Assembly: GCA_033063855.1 (NCBI GenBank)
Contig: CP093830.1
Coordinates: 22,630,854-22,694,853, forward strand
Reading direction: 5' to 3'
Source: Smittia aterrima
Taxonomy: Eukaryota; Arthropoda; Insecta; Diptera; Chironomidae
Length of the DNA stretch: 64,000 nucleotides
Within the stretch, counting starts at the first letter, position 1. Each line of letters opens with the position of its first letter. This document shows positions 21,287-34,303 of the stretch, piece by piece. A program made the translations under genes and the position numbers. Below the pieces are notes generated by a model, which saw only the letters and a list, made by a program, of their open reading frames with translations, made no database searches and was not told the DNA's origin.

Positions 21287-22844
21287 ATGTTGCGAAACTT
21301 AACAGCTCAGTCTCACAAACTTTTCAATTCACTCGTAAGTGTTTTATATTGAACAATTCGATTCCTCTGAACAGCGAAGCAATAAAAGTCGAAAATTATT
21401 ATCTAACAACTTGAGTGAAGAAAAAAAAACTTTAGCTTGCAAGCGCTTAGTTCAATTTGTCAGCAATGAGCTTTCTTAAAAGACTCGGCGACTTCTTTTT
21501 TGCCAACCCAAAAACGGCAGAACATGTCATTGTAATTTAAGCAATTGACACGTCTTAAACTTTATAATGTTTTGCACAATTTATAGAAAGTCACCTCTGC
21601 CGTCAGCAAAAAACAGTTCTCCTCGGAAGCATCGTTCGATGTGAAGGTGAGTGATTGAGAGATAGAGATTATTGATCGGAAATTAAAATGCGATTGTGTT
21701 CTTAAAGGAATTCAAAGTGCACAAGTTCGAGAATGAACCAAAGACTCAAGTCACCGTGAACAAGGAAGATGCTCTGACTTACTATCGTCAGATGCTCTCG
21801 ATTCGTCGTCTTGAAGCCGCATCCGGAGCGATGTACAAGGAGAAGCAAATTCGTGGATTCTGTCACTTGTACTCTGGACAAGAGGCTTGCGCTGTTGGAA
21901 TGAAAGCCGCTATGCGACCTCACGATGATGTGATTACTGCTTATCGTTGTCATGGTTGGACTTACTTAATGGGAGCTTCGATTGCCGGTGTTCTTTGCGA
22001 GTTGACAGGAAATGTTGAAGGAGTTTCACGTGGTAAAGGTGGATCTATGGTTAGAATGGAATATCCCAGTTGTCGATAGCAATTGATTATTTTATTTTCA
22101 TTTTAGCACTTGTACTGTGATCACTTCTACGGAGGAAACGGAATCGTTGGCGCACAAGTTCCATTGGGAGCTGGAATTGGATTCGCTTCAAAATACAAAG
22201 GCACTGATGGTGTTTGCATTGCACTTTACGGCGATGGAGCTGCCAATCAAGGTCAAATTTTCGAAGCCTACAACATGTCGAAGCTTTGGGATATTCCAGT
22301 GATTTATGTTTGCGAAAACAACGGCTACGGCATGGGAACATCAGCTGAGCGAGCTTCAGCTAATGTTGAGTACTACAAACGTGGTGATTACGTTCCCGGA
22401 ATTTGGGTCGACGGAATGGACGTCTTGGCTGTTCGCGAGGCTACTCGTTTCGCTGTTGAACACGCAGCTTCTGGAAAAGGACCAGTTTTAATGGAAATGG
22501 CCACGTATCGTTATTCTGGTCACTCGATGTCAGATCCCGGCACAAGTTATCGTTCACGCGATGAAGTTGCTGAAGTCCGTCAAAAACGTGATCCAATCAC
22601 TTCATTTAAAGAACGAATTCTCACTGCTGGACTTGCCACTGAAGCTGAAATCAAGGCAATTGATATGGAGGTGAAGAAAGTCGTTGATGACGCTACAAAG
22701 AAAGCAAGAGGCGATTCAGGTATCAAAGTTGAAGAACTCACTTATGATATTTATGCAAATGATGAAAATCTCAAACTTGTCCGTAATGTTATGCCCAATT
22801 GTGAGCTGCCTCATAAACGATTCAACACCCCAAAGAACCTTTAA
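21287..22844 (+). CDS. Pdha: Pyruvate dehydrogenase E1 subunit alpha
   Basis: Four exons, 21287-21334, 21587-21646, 21708-22049 and 22107-22844, 395 residues. The mitochondrial E1 alpha subunit decarboxylates pyruvate with ThDP. The presequence (MLRNLTAQSHKLFNSL) is basic and Asp/Glu-free. RGFCHLYSGQEAC and AYRCHGW are E1 alpha landmarks. The ThDP motif starts GDGAANQGQ and ends ENNGYGMGT. The phosphorylation loop keeps Ser at sites 1 and 2 (GHSMSDPGTSYR) and at site 3 (MGTSAER), so control by PDK/phosphatase is expected. Length and C-terminal (LPHKRFNTPKNL) are normal. A possible alternative first exon lies inside intron 1 (see 21466-21531). Confidence 0.96.
21466..21531 (+). CDS. Pdha: Candidate alternative first coding exon of Pdha
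   Basis: Inside Pdha intron 1 an ATG opens exactly 22 codons (MSFLKRLGDFFFANPKTAEH plus two) and ends at a GTAATT donor in phase 0, the phase of the exon starting 21587. The peptide is amphipathic with Lys/Arg near the start, like a second mitochondrial presequence. The local sequence is less AT-rich than the rest of the intron. A CAG precedes it, so it could also be an internal exon. No transcript evidence is available here. Confidence 0.45.
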
Positions 22845-23864
22845 ATTGCCATCCAAGGTTTCTCTTCTACGCTACAACTTCATTTATTATTTTATTGCCA
22901 ATTGGAGTTCAGTTAAACTGAGCTTTCTTTGGTCCGAACGAATTTTCTTCGCATTTTCGATTTCTTCATAATTCCGGTTAAACCAACGAATGTAAATCAA
23001 TATTCGTTACATCAAATCTTTCCTACAAGATGCATTTACCGAAATTATTTAAATTATTTTATTTTTCTATGAAATCTTTATTTTCTTTTCTTTGTGATGT
23101 TATGTTTTTCAAATCGATCATGATGAACTCAAAGTTCAATTTGTAATAAGAATTTCTCAAACGAATCGTCAAAGCTGCATTGAAGAAATGTACGATGTTA
23201 TTAACATCATGTTACAATTATTATAAATCCTAGAAGGAAAAACAAATTAAAATAAAAATGGTCTAATTATAAAGAAAATTGTTTTATCCATTTTTGTTAA
23301 AATTTAAAATGCAACAGCACTTGAAAAAGATTTCTTCGTTGATCCAATCCACCTGGTTTTTGTTTTTCTTTTGTTTCTTTTTAAAAAAAAATTGCATTTG
23401 TGTTACCTGATTCACCACAACTTCGAAAACATTTTCATTCCGCTTTGCTCTCTTCAGTCGTGAGCCAAACTTGAAACAACTCAGTCGACTGGTCGCGATA
23501 AAAATTCATTAAAATTTTCAGTTTATTTTTTTTCTTCAAATCACCCGAAACAAAAACGACGACAGTCGCGTTCTGGATTTAATTGATGAGCTGTCGCTTT
23601 TTTTCTTTATCGTCTAATCAAAATTTAATGTGAAAAATTCGAAAAGCTGATCGTGCATTCTTTAACCTGTTCGCTTGTGTTTGTTGCTCGTTTATCATGA
23701 GAGCAAAAAAAGTTCAGTGAAAAATTATTACACAAAACAAAAGAGAGAAAACTCGATTCCAGTTCAAGAGTGGAAACTGAATTGAGACGTTGGATCTGCG
23801 GATCTTGTGAATGCGTTAAAGAGTTTTTAAAGGAATTGTGCAATTTCACTAAATAATCGTAGAA
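22845..23864. other. Pdha 3' UTR and kermit promoter/5' UTR
   Basis: AT-rich. Poly(A)-type AATAAA appears near 23250. A TCAGT-type initiator-like string (ctcagtcgactgg) near 23480-23495 could mark the start of kermit transcription. No further gene is supported. Confidence 0.5.
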
Positions 23865-26800
23865 ATGCCATTGTTCAATAAAAAACCACCGAAAGCCAGT
23901 TCCCCGACGAATGGTCCGATCGTTAGTCAGAACGGTTACGATCAAACGTCACAGCAACAAACAGTTCCAGCACCAATTAAGAACACAGCAGCTCCGCCGC
24001 CACCAAGCCTAGTTTTTCACTGTCAGTTAGCTAATGGATCTCCAACCGGATTAATCACAGGATTTAGCAGCGTAAAAGAACTTTATCAGAAGATAGCTGA
24101 GTGCTACGATTTTCTTGTCGATGAGGTACATTTCCAACACTAGCGTCTTAGTTTAAACTAGCAATTGTCTTATCATAAAAGCGAAGTAAAATTCCCGTAG
24201 GTACTTGATGAGTGTAATGTTTGCTTATCAAATTAGATTTGATAAGACGGTTTTTGTTATTCGCGGGTTGATTTTGAGAATGACGTCGCTCACGAGTTCC
24301 TCGACACTGTCTGAACATGACTGAGCGAGAACTCCAAACGAAAGAATGTACATTTGATATCAAAAACCATTTTCACTGTTTAATTGTAAATGATATCAGA
24401 TAAGACTTCATTCGTTTCGCTTCTCAGCTCGCACAGATATTTCCTCTGACTGCGGTCGTGTATTTAACTCTGTGCCAGATTTCACCTTGAGTCATGGTTA
24501 GCACATTTCACCATTGCCTCAGATGAAAGATCAAACTGTAAATTACTCTTTTTTTCATTCTGGTTGCTTTATTTCGGTGAATGTTATGAAAACAACGACA
24601 GACAGATTCTCGCTGCGCTCATTTCTCGTTGAGATCTTCTTCTGTTGTGAAACTTAGAGATTAACGCAATTAAAAACATTTCTGATTCACATTTGATCTT
24701 TCTTGAAGAAAAAGAAATGTTTGAGTCACCGAACAAAGACTTTGTTAACTTTTTGTTCAACGGTATTTGCTTTTAAGTCTTACTCCAAAGTCCATTCATG
24801 AAGCCGAGCCGGCTTTATGCAAAATAATCGCGATTATCACGCGAAAAGCTTACGATTTGCAGTTACTTGAATAATTTCGCATGATAAGCATATCGGTGTA
24901 GTTATTTGATCGCCTGCAATTTCCTTGAATTTGTCATGGCGAAAGGAGAAACAATTGCGCAATGAGCTTTACTGTTTACAATCTTGATTTTTCGGGGCCA
25001 CTTCAAATTCATGTTTGTCAAGCATGTAAAATGTTCTTTGTCACTTTACAATGGAGACTCTGACGAAAGACTTGAAGAGTGTTTCTCAGCACAAAATAAT
25101 TGATATATGACGAAAGCTTGAGCATTAAAATGACGAAATTTGGTTCAACACTTTTGGTGTTTCATCTCAAAAACGAGCGACTTTCTATGCAATAATTCCA
25201 ACGCGAAACCTCTCACGACATTGATCTCTCGCTATCTTAAGTGAAATGTTGGTAAAATCATCAGACCGCGAATGGAATCCGAAGCATTCTTTGAACATAA
25301 CTGCACCCGGAATTTTCCGCTCTCGAAGAACTTGAATGAACGAGACAATAAAAATGATTTCAAAAGTCTTGGCTATTTTGACCGATTTCACTCGCAATTT
25401 CATTCAAAAGGAATTACATAGAGATGAGTGGTTCAGTGTTGAGATGTTTGTTATTATAAAATTAATGTAATTTTGTTTCGAAGCCACTTACTGTGGCTGT
25501 GAAGAAGTCATTTTACAACTGAGTGAACTCATTTGTAAACTTTTTTTTGCAACAAGTGGAAGCTTCGATAGAGTTACGAGCTAGCTTTAATTTAATTATG
25601 ATTAGTCGACTTTTCACGGGCCGGAATCGATTACTCTTTTCTAGTTTTGTTGAAGCAAGCGCGAACCACATTTTCCAATTCGCGGCGCTGCTTATTTCGA
25701 TCGATAAAAGTTTTCTGAAACGCGTTGAACTTGCGATCATCAGATAGAAACAGAAATGTAGAACGGTCAATGGAAATTGGAGCTGCGGCAAGTTTGTGGA
25801 TTGCTTTACATTGAACCATAATTTTGCATTCAACTTTGAATAAATTAAAGAATGTCTTCCTCCATTCGCCAAATAAGTCATCAGACGTTCTCCTTATTTG
25901 CAATCTTAGGCAGGAAAACCACTCACACGACTGCAAATACTTTCTTTACTTTCCTTCGTGCCATTGCCACAAAGTTACGAACTCACATAAATCCAGATAG
26001 CTTCACATTCCATTGCGAAGACTGAACAAAACTTGCTTGAAACTACATCTTCCGAAATATTTTACGACATGTTTTGAAAAAAATTAATTTGCCGATAAAA
26101 TTCGAAAGTGTTTTACAAGTAAACCAGTTGCTTTAAACATGCCAAGCTCTTGCGATAATCGCGACGGAGAAAAGTCATTAATGAAATGATAATTGAAAGT
26201 GCAAATATACGACACGAACGCGAAATGAAGAGAGATTTAAACGATCGAGGTTCGTTGACCATTCGTTGACTTAAATCAATCAATCGTGACTGCTTTTAAT
26301 CGCTCGAAGGTAAAAATCTGCGACTCGATACATTTTGCCGCCCTCTCAATGTCGAAGAATAATCTCGACTCACTCATCTGTTAATCATGCAAAATCAGCG
26401 TCAACAAAAGGCACTTTGATGATACAGCAAACAGTGGGAAAGAGATAAACGAATGAGAAACTTTCACTTATGGAGCTAATATAAAAAAATCTTTCTCACC
26501 AAAATTGATTTCTTCTGTCATTGATTATGCAATTTAGCGAATCGACACGCCAAGCAGTTTAATCTTTCCATTCAATTAGTAAAAGCTGTCGTAATAGGCT
26601 AAAAAAAATTAGTTCGTCCAATCGGATTACCGTTATTATGCAAGTTAACATCACTGACTTCTCATAACACATTTGCATTATGAAAACGTCGAGTTGTTCT
26701 TAGAACATCAAGCTCTGGTCTTTTTTTTATTTACAATTTAGACATGAACTCTTCCGTTCCAGTCGCCGACTTTTTGTGATCACGTGCATGAGATATCCAT

Positions 26801-28321
26801 GTTGCACACAAAAGCATTTTTACATTTTTCCACCTGTTCATCCATTGCCCCCTCGATCTCGTTGAGTTCGTAACAACGCTTTAATGACACTCATTGCGAT
26901 CAGAGGAAAAAGAAATCGGAAACACGCCCCGATTGTTGCCTTTTATTCTCTCTCTCACTTACCTCGGAAATTTACATAAAAATTGACTTTTTAATTTTTA
27001 CTTTTCGGAAATATTGCATGCGAGTGAGCGGCACGATTCGTAATTATTGTTTACGATCGTTTCCCAAAGTTAGGCACAAGCTGTTCGAGATATTCATAGC
27101 CCACTACCGATTTCGCGAAATCGGATGATCGCTAATGTAACAAACTTCGTGTGCGCGTTCAATCAGCGTTGCGTCTGAAAAATGAATTATATGACAAACA
27201 CTTTTATGTCGATTAAAAAGTATTGATTTATTGCTTTTATTTTCTCTTTGTCACGTGGACGTGTCGTCGACCTTTGCGGAAGTTAAAATTGCGCAATTCC
27301 AGTCAGACGTTTCCCGTGACCTTCAAATCAGTTTTCATCGCATTAACTCAACACGTATTTCCCTTTCAGATACTTTTCTGCACGTTGAACTCACACAAAG
27401 TTGACATGTCGAAACTACTTGGCGGTCAAATTGGACTCGATGACTTCATTTTCGCGCACAGAAAAGGTCGACCGAAGGAGATCGAGATAATCAAGTCTGA
27501 AGATGCATTAGGATTGACTATTACAGACAACGGAGTAAGAATTGAAAGAGAAGTCAAATAGAGTTCAACTGATGTTTTTTTTTGTTAGGCTGGCTACGCA
27601 TTTATAAAAAGAATAAAGGAAGGAAGTATCATCGACAGAATTCCACATATTCAAGTAAGTTACTTAATCTGAAGATAGAGAAGATCACAATTATCATTAA
27701 AATATTTTAGATTGGCGATCACATTGAAAAGCTCGACGGTTTGAGTGTCGTTGGAAAGCGTCACTACGAAGTTGCCCGATTGCTCAAAGATATTCCAACA
27801 GGTAAAAGCTCTGAAATCTTTTTTTCACTCAAACTTTTTAATTGCCAATTTCTCTCCAAGGAACAACATTCACAATGCGTCTCGTCGAACCCATGAAGAG
27901 TGGATTTCAGACGATAGCGCCTCGTGGTGGAAATAAGCAAAGTAGCAAAAAGGGATACGGAAGTGGAAAAGAAACTCTCCGATTCAAAGCGAATGGAAAT
28001 GCAGCCATTGAAGATGAAGTAAGAGAAGATTTTTTTACTGATTGAACTCGAAATAATTATTTATTCTTTCTCTCTCAGCACGACGATATAACACAAGACG
28101 GAATTGATGCAATTAACGTACTACTTGACTCGTTTTTCGGGATCAACGACAACGAGCTGGCAGTTCAGATTTGGGATATGGGCGCCAGCAAAACAAACTC
28201 GATGGATTTCGCAGAAGCAATCGATGCCTCAGATTTGGAAGCGTTCGGATTTACCGATGATTTTATTATCGACTTATGGGGAGCAATCACTGACGCTCGT
28301 CAAGGAAGAGCTAAACGATGA
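23865..28321 (+). CDS. kermit: GIPC-family PDZ adaptor (kermit)
   Basis: Six exons, 23865-24125, 27370-27534, 27589-27654, 27711-27801, 27861-28018 and 28079-28321, 327 residues. GIPC couples membrane cargo to myosin VI during endocytosis and planar polarity. The N-terminal GH1 region reads LVFHCQLANGSPTGLITGF and continues over the first intron (SHKVDMSKLLGGQIGLDDFIFAH). The PDZ domain starts at LGLTITDNGAGYAFIKRI and runs through GDHIEKLDG to VEP. The C-terminal GH2 domain contains INVLLDSFFGINDNELAVQ and DDFIIDLWGAI. All exon phases agree and the length matches human GIPC1 (333). Intron 1 (3.2 kb) is far longer than the other introns (54-60 nt) and probably carries regulatory sequence. Confidence 0.95.
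24126..27369 (+). other. kermit: kermit intron 1, non-coding
   Basis: 3.2 kb intron. ORFs on both strands near 25.2-25.9 kb overlap one another in different frames and show no homology. A perfect 18-bp palindrome lies at 27108-27125. No RNA gene was recognised. Confidence 0.6.
27108..27125. repeat. Perfect 18-bp palindrome
   Basis: CCGATTTCGCGAAATCGG reads identically on both strands. It lies in kermit intron 1, about 245 bp before exon 2. It could be a binding site for a dimeric factor, or chance. Confidence 0.6.
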
Positions 28322-31300
28322 AACAAAAAATATTAAAAAATCTTTGTAAATAAGAAATTTCTTTGAAAAATCTGTAATAAGAAATATAAATTCTTATTTA
28401 ATAAAACTAAACAATGAAAGTTTAAAAACATAATTGAGCTTTTTCAATAAAACTTTCATGCTCAGCTTAAAAGCTTAACTCAAAAGCTTCTCGTTCATTA
28501 TTTTTTCGGTTAAACAACTTGACTTCTTCCACTTGACTTTTCTGAAAACATTTCTTTTAAAAAGAAAGATCAGAATTATATTTCTCGAAAGAGTTTAAAT
28601 GTGAGAAACACCAAAATTATTTAAATCAATAAAAACTTTGTTTATTCACTTTGTTTGAAAAGCCGCGGTTGATTGAATTCAATGTCATAACACACGGAAC
28701 TCTTCCTCTCTCGTGCCGCATTGAGAAGGTCAAGAAAACATTTTTCTGAAGGCTCGTCGCTGTTCGTCATGCTTTGATCAAGGGTCATTAACACCTTCAA
28801 GTTACCATTTTATTTTAAACGGCAACTTCCTACACGTGAGAAAACCTAAAACAAAGCACAAAACAATAATTGATTGTAACAAATTTGAAGAGAATAGCAA
28901 TCAAATCAAGTGGAGAAATGTGAATGAAAAGTATGTTACACCACAGCAGAGGCATCATCGTCGTTAAGGAAATGTTTGTTTGGCATTCACTGAGATATTC
29001 GTTTCGCGCTTATATATCGTACGACGTCGTGCAGAAGTTTTTCTTCAGATTCGACTTCATAACAATTTCTTTCAAGCGGAAGCACAAGGCCGAATGCAAT
29101 CGATTATTTTTGCTGGGCACGATCGAGCGAAAGAAAGAAAGAAAGACAGTTAAGAAAGAGATCGAGACACGCACTCTGTAAATACTTAGTCAACACTCAA
29201 TTACATAATAGTTCGCGAGGCATTAAATGAGATGTGATACATGGCTTTACAACTGATCTAGTTCATCAGTTCGCGAAATTGGACCTGCCGGCCTCTCTTA
29301 ATTTCGCATCGAAATTTTGCGAGATAAACCAGTTTTGTTGAACAAGAAGGGGATTGAGTAACAATGCAAGTCGTTGCTTCAAACCAAGCCTTTAACGTCA
29401 CACTTTAGTCGATGCTGCACTTTCGCATCGGCTGTGATGCAATGGGAGAATGGATCGTCGTGTTTAACAATCAAACAGTCGGAAATGATTTTTTTTAAAG
29501 TTTCTTCTTTTGTTTTATTTTTATTTCGTGAACTAACTGTTAATTGCGCGAAAGGAAAAGAGAAAGAAATTGAACAGAACTCGGTTGAATAAACTTTCAT
29601 TTCAATGTTGTCCTTGACATGAGCGTGCTTATTATTTTTTTTCTTTATTGCAACTCCTGCTGAGGCAATGAGCATTCGAAATAGGATTTCGCTATAACTA
29701 AACAAACATAATTTTGAAAACTAAAATAAATTCAAAGAATTATCTTTTCATCGAAATAAAAAATCTCAACCTTTTGGAATCTTCAGCATCAACGCACTCA
29801 AAACTTAATGTACATTCACTCGATGGTCGAGATAGTTGATGTAGGTCGTTGGCTTTTAAAACCAAAACAACAGATTTCAAAACTTTACTTTTTCTATTGC
29901 CAAGAAATGCTACACAAGAAAAAGCAGCTCAATCGACTCGTGATGAAAACTTAATGGCCGCCGTTTTAGAATTGAAAACTGTCTGTAAGCTCTCATGGCT
30001 TCGACATTTTGTAATCCTTTTTGGAATTTAATGAATTATTAAAACGATAAAACCGTTCTCCATGAGACTCGAGTTCAATAAAATTAACTCTGTGACGCGG
30101 CTTGCGGTATGCGACGACATTTCGTTTCGACCTTCATCTGTTAACAGCATCTTATCGATAAAGAAGATCCAAAATCATTGAGAGCATTCAACCTTTAGAG
30201 TTTCTTATGATCGTCAACACTCAATTAAATCTTCGTCACAGAATAAAACAGTTCTAGGACTATCTCATGTCAATTCAAGGCTCCTCTCAAGACACTCAAC
30301 GATCCTCGAAAAACATTAAAACAAACATCATGCATAGCGTGTACAATTGGCTATTAAATTAGCCATGGCTTCCTTCGAAGGTGTGATTTAAAGTTTAAAT
30401 AAAAAATTCAAGGCGATTTGTGTCAACGGCACTGCAGTTTTTTGTTGTTGATGGTTTGATTAATAGACTTCAATCACTAAATGAACACTTAGAGACGCCT
30501 TTGAATGCTTTCTCAAATTGACACTTAATGAGTCAGCATTTTAATCCGAGCTAAGCAGTTAGGTCTTCCACATAGATTAAATTTCTAATCCTATCGGCAA
30601 GCTCTACAAATTTCTCTATAAGTAACTGCATTATCTTGCATTTGTCACGCTTTGCAAAAAGTAAATTAACGCCAAGGCTCTTCAAAGCCGTTAAGTGAGC
30701 AGTTAGCTACGAGGTGCCAAACTCCATTCGCACGACTTTTTGCTTTAATTATCCTTGATAAAACCTATCAAAGGAAGAAAGATTGCGGTCTTCGAAAGTG
30801 TGTTATCGCTTCTTCTTCGTTTACCGGTGTAGCGAATACGAAAAAGTCAAATCCATTCTCCACGAACAAGCTTCTTTTTCATTTCTTTGTAGGCTTCAGA
30901 GATTTACGATGAACGAGTCCAAGTGCTTGACCCATCGAACGATCGAACAGTCTCGAATAAAATACAAAAACGTAAAGCAATCAGCTGACTCGTAGCAACA
31001 TTCCAACTTGCAGACATTCCACGGCTACCGAAATAGCATAAATAAAGATTTCATGAAGCTTGAAATGAAAACTGTAACAATAAAGAAATTCATGACGCAA
31101 TTAATGCGAAGATTATGTCAATGATAGGGCGGGTTAATCGTCGGAGAGAAAATCACGTATGCAGAGTCATGGACTCATCGCTCTAAATGATTCCATCTGT
31201 CTCGTAAAGACAATAACCATTATTTTAGGAAAGCGCAAGTTTCTTGTTTACGGGTTTGTAGGGCAATAGCGCGATGCGCATGATTTCCAAGCAAAATGTC

Positions 31301-34300
31301 GTCACCGCATTTTGTTATTTTGAAGTGCAATTTTCGCAAGACATTGACTCAGTTTTTAACTCTAATTCGATAATTTGAAGCTTCACTTAAACTCACTAAA
31401 CGCAAAGTTGTTGACTAATGAACGAAACAATTCGGATTAAAACTTCTTTTAAACGTCAACCCGATCATCGGCAAAGCTTTTTACTTTCTAATCCCTTTTG
31501 AAGCAGACTTTTGTTATTAATCGAGAGACTGACAAGCCCTCTGCACAAATTCTCAAAAAAATAGAAACTAAGACTGCAACATTTGACTTGTAATAATTAC
31601 AATAAATAATTGATTGCATAACTCGAGCAAGCGAGAAGGTGAAATAATTTCTTTCTCGTAGAAGCATGCTCAATAAAAATTGTTTATGCTTTGAGGCTAA
31701 CCGATGGATTATCTTTCAACGCTCATAAAGTGTTAGTTGCTTCATTCTTACGCTCTATAACGATCAAGATATCGCGATCGTCTGCCTTCTCTCCTTGGAG
31801 TCGTGCCTCCATCGCCTACCCTAATGTTAGTTTATTGAGACAGCTCAATATTTCCTGCTTCCAATGCGAAGGCTCTAAACTTGGTCATAATTGATTCAGT
31901 TGCAAGACCTCGGGACATTTACATAAGATCGCGTTCGACGAGCCGCACGGCTACTGCATTTGATAAATGAGATCGCGAAGCATGGCATCTCGAAATAGGC
32001 GTCTCAACTTGAATGTTCCACTTGCTTGTCTCTGATTTATGCTGCAGATTATCACAAAATTTTCAATAACGCATTTTTCATTTCGCTGTTGATAGGAAAT
32101 GTTGAACCCAACTCACATTCACAACTCCGATGCACGAGCTCGAAGTTTCTTTTCGATCTGCATCGAAAATGTGAGATGTGTTGAAAGGTTGTTTTAACTC
32201 GAAACTGTTTCGACCTACCGCAAGTCTATTGAACTTTTAATTTTTGCGTGCGACCCACATCTAAGATGCCGCAAAAACCAATATGCGAAACAGACAGAGA
32301 CTCACGAGCCAGTTTGTCTTCATCAAACTTTCTCTCGTTGGTAGTCTGTTTGATAAAGAGAGAATGAGAGTTTATGGAAACCTGCATTCTGAATCAATTG
32401 ACGTTTCAAAGGAAATGTTGTTGCTGCTGTTGCAACATTTCTCAACATCAAGCCAACACATTAATTGACATTTTGCGACAATCGTCGTGCAATTAAACTC
32501 GACGTCGTTTCCAAACACTTTTTTCTCTTAGAGCACGATCTATTCATTGCATTTTGCTCTCTATGACTTTCGCTGATGCAATCAACTGATAAATGAAACT
32601 TTTTTGCGATTCGAATTTTCGCATTATCATCGACGATGATGATTCGTAAACAAATATTGATACACAACGACAAAGAGCGCCTACCACCCCTCACTCATTC
32701 ACTCACTTGCTCAACACGTAATCGGAGGAGAAGAAAAACGGCAAAGCGAGCGAATTTCGTTCGAATCATGACTTCAGTCTTCGTTTGAGAGTCTAGCAAG
32801 ACGGAGGTGAAAAAAAAGTTTAAATCGAATTTTTGTTTCGATCGGAAAACGCGAGAGCAAGCAAAGCAACAACATCAACTCGTCAAGTGCATTGTGCGAG
32901 AGAGTTAAGAGCTTTGATGGAAAAAAGCTCAAAAAAGAAGGAAATAAGACGAAGAGATGAGAAGCTTGCGACACGCAAGAGAGCTTAAGCTTTGCTTATG
33001 AATTTAGATATTTAATCAAAGCGAGTTCAAGACTCTGGATTTACTCTGGCTAGTGTTGTGCTTCAGCTAAGACCGCAAAGCATAATTTTTTTTAAAAAAA
33101 AACTAAACTGGTTCAAAGATTTAATTAAACAAGTTAACAATAAAAGAAACCTTTCTGTAAAAAAGTGAAGCCTACGTAAAAAAGCTGTTGTTCTAGATCT
33201 TGAGAATCTAGAAATTGAAGAGACAAAAAATAGCAAAAATTTAGAATAAAAGGATTGAACGCGATCAGAACAGCGATCAGTCATTCAGAGTTAGCTGGAT
33301 TAGGTGCAGTGTGATATGATTTTACTTGATTGTGAGTGTCGATAGGCATTTTGCGGAAATTAGTTTTTCTTTGTTGAGTTGCGCTTGGCCAAAGCTTCCG
33401 TTTGATTATGAAAAGCGACAATTCAAAGTGATCGCGATAATTTGCAGTGTTTAATCAATTTCGGGATCTTATGCATTAGCAGTTGCGATTAAGTCTCGAT
33501 TTAAACCAATTTCTCGTAAATTACTTTTATTCATTAAGTCAAACTTGTTTGTGCTTCTTTTTTTTGGTGAGAAATTAAGAACGGATTAAAACTTTAAATT
33601 AAAAAGCGGCAATCAACAAAGAAGTGAAAACTTCGACGGCGCTTAAACGATAAGAGCTTAAATTAAATGTTATTGAGTCGAAATTGACAACAGAAATCGA
33701 AAAACACCAAAAACAAATTAAACTTTAATAGATTGGTGAAGTTTGCCGAAGGCAAAGTCTTGAATATTATGTTACAATGGTGCGAGGAAAAATATACCGA
33801 CAATTTTACTTTCATTGCTTTCTTTTGCCAGGTCTTTTCACTTTCGTTTCGTGTCCATACTCGTTTGGAACGCATGCAACTAATTAGAAGCGTTTTGCAA
33901 TTTTATGACGAATTACTTGAAAATTCAGGAATTTCTCTCTGACATCATTAAAGTTATTAATATAACAAGAACCAATCTTATCAGTGTTCCTTCCAAAGTC
34001 CGAGATGAAACGTAAAAAAAAACCGCAACAAAGTTAATCAAGTGACTGATTAGGATTCGAAACATGTACGCACGAAGCTCTTCATTTAATTTATTTTCCT
34101 GCGAGTCGATAGCGAGCTGAAATTTGTCGGCGATGTCGCAATCGATTGCTTTTTGGCGTTTGACAATGGAATTGATTTTTTCTTTAAAAAAAAAGCAGTT
34201 TGACTTAGTGCAAGGTTTAGACGAGACTTGGTTTAATTGAAAGATTTTTGTCTTCAGAATAATTTATCTAATTATCGATGTTTCATCTCTTAGCGATAAT

Positions 34301-34303
34301 AAG
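28322..34303. other. 6-kb gene-poor region upstream of the lipase gene
   Basis: Starts with the kermit 3' UTR (AATAAA near 28401 and further downstream). No gene is supported in the rest. An initiator-like TTCAGTCTTCG near 32774, GA-rich sequence to about 33000, and a splice acceptor (TTCATCTCTTAG) just before the lipase ATG suggest a lipase promoter and untranslated exon between about 32.7 and 34.3 kb. A (GAAA)n microsatellite lies near 29130-29145. Confidence 0.45.

Noticed and set aside
25185..25936. Several ORFs of 72-122 codons on both strands in kermit intron 1
   Set aside because: They overlap in conflicting frames and show no family signature; chance open frames.
29374..29705. Opposed ORFs of 72 and 108 codons
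   Set aside because: Low-complexity, mutually overlapping, no homology.
33663..33942. ORFs in the lipase upstream region
   Set aside because: No homology and incompatible with the splice acceptor before the lipase ATG; likely UTR or intron.
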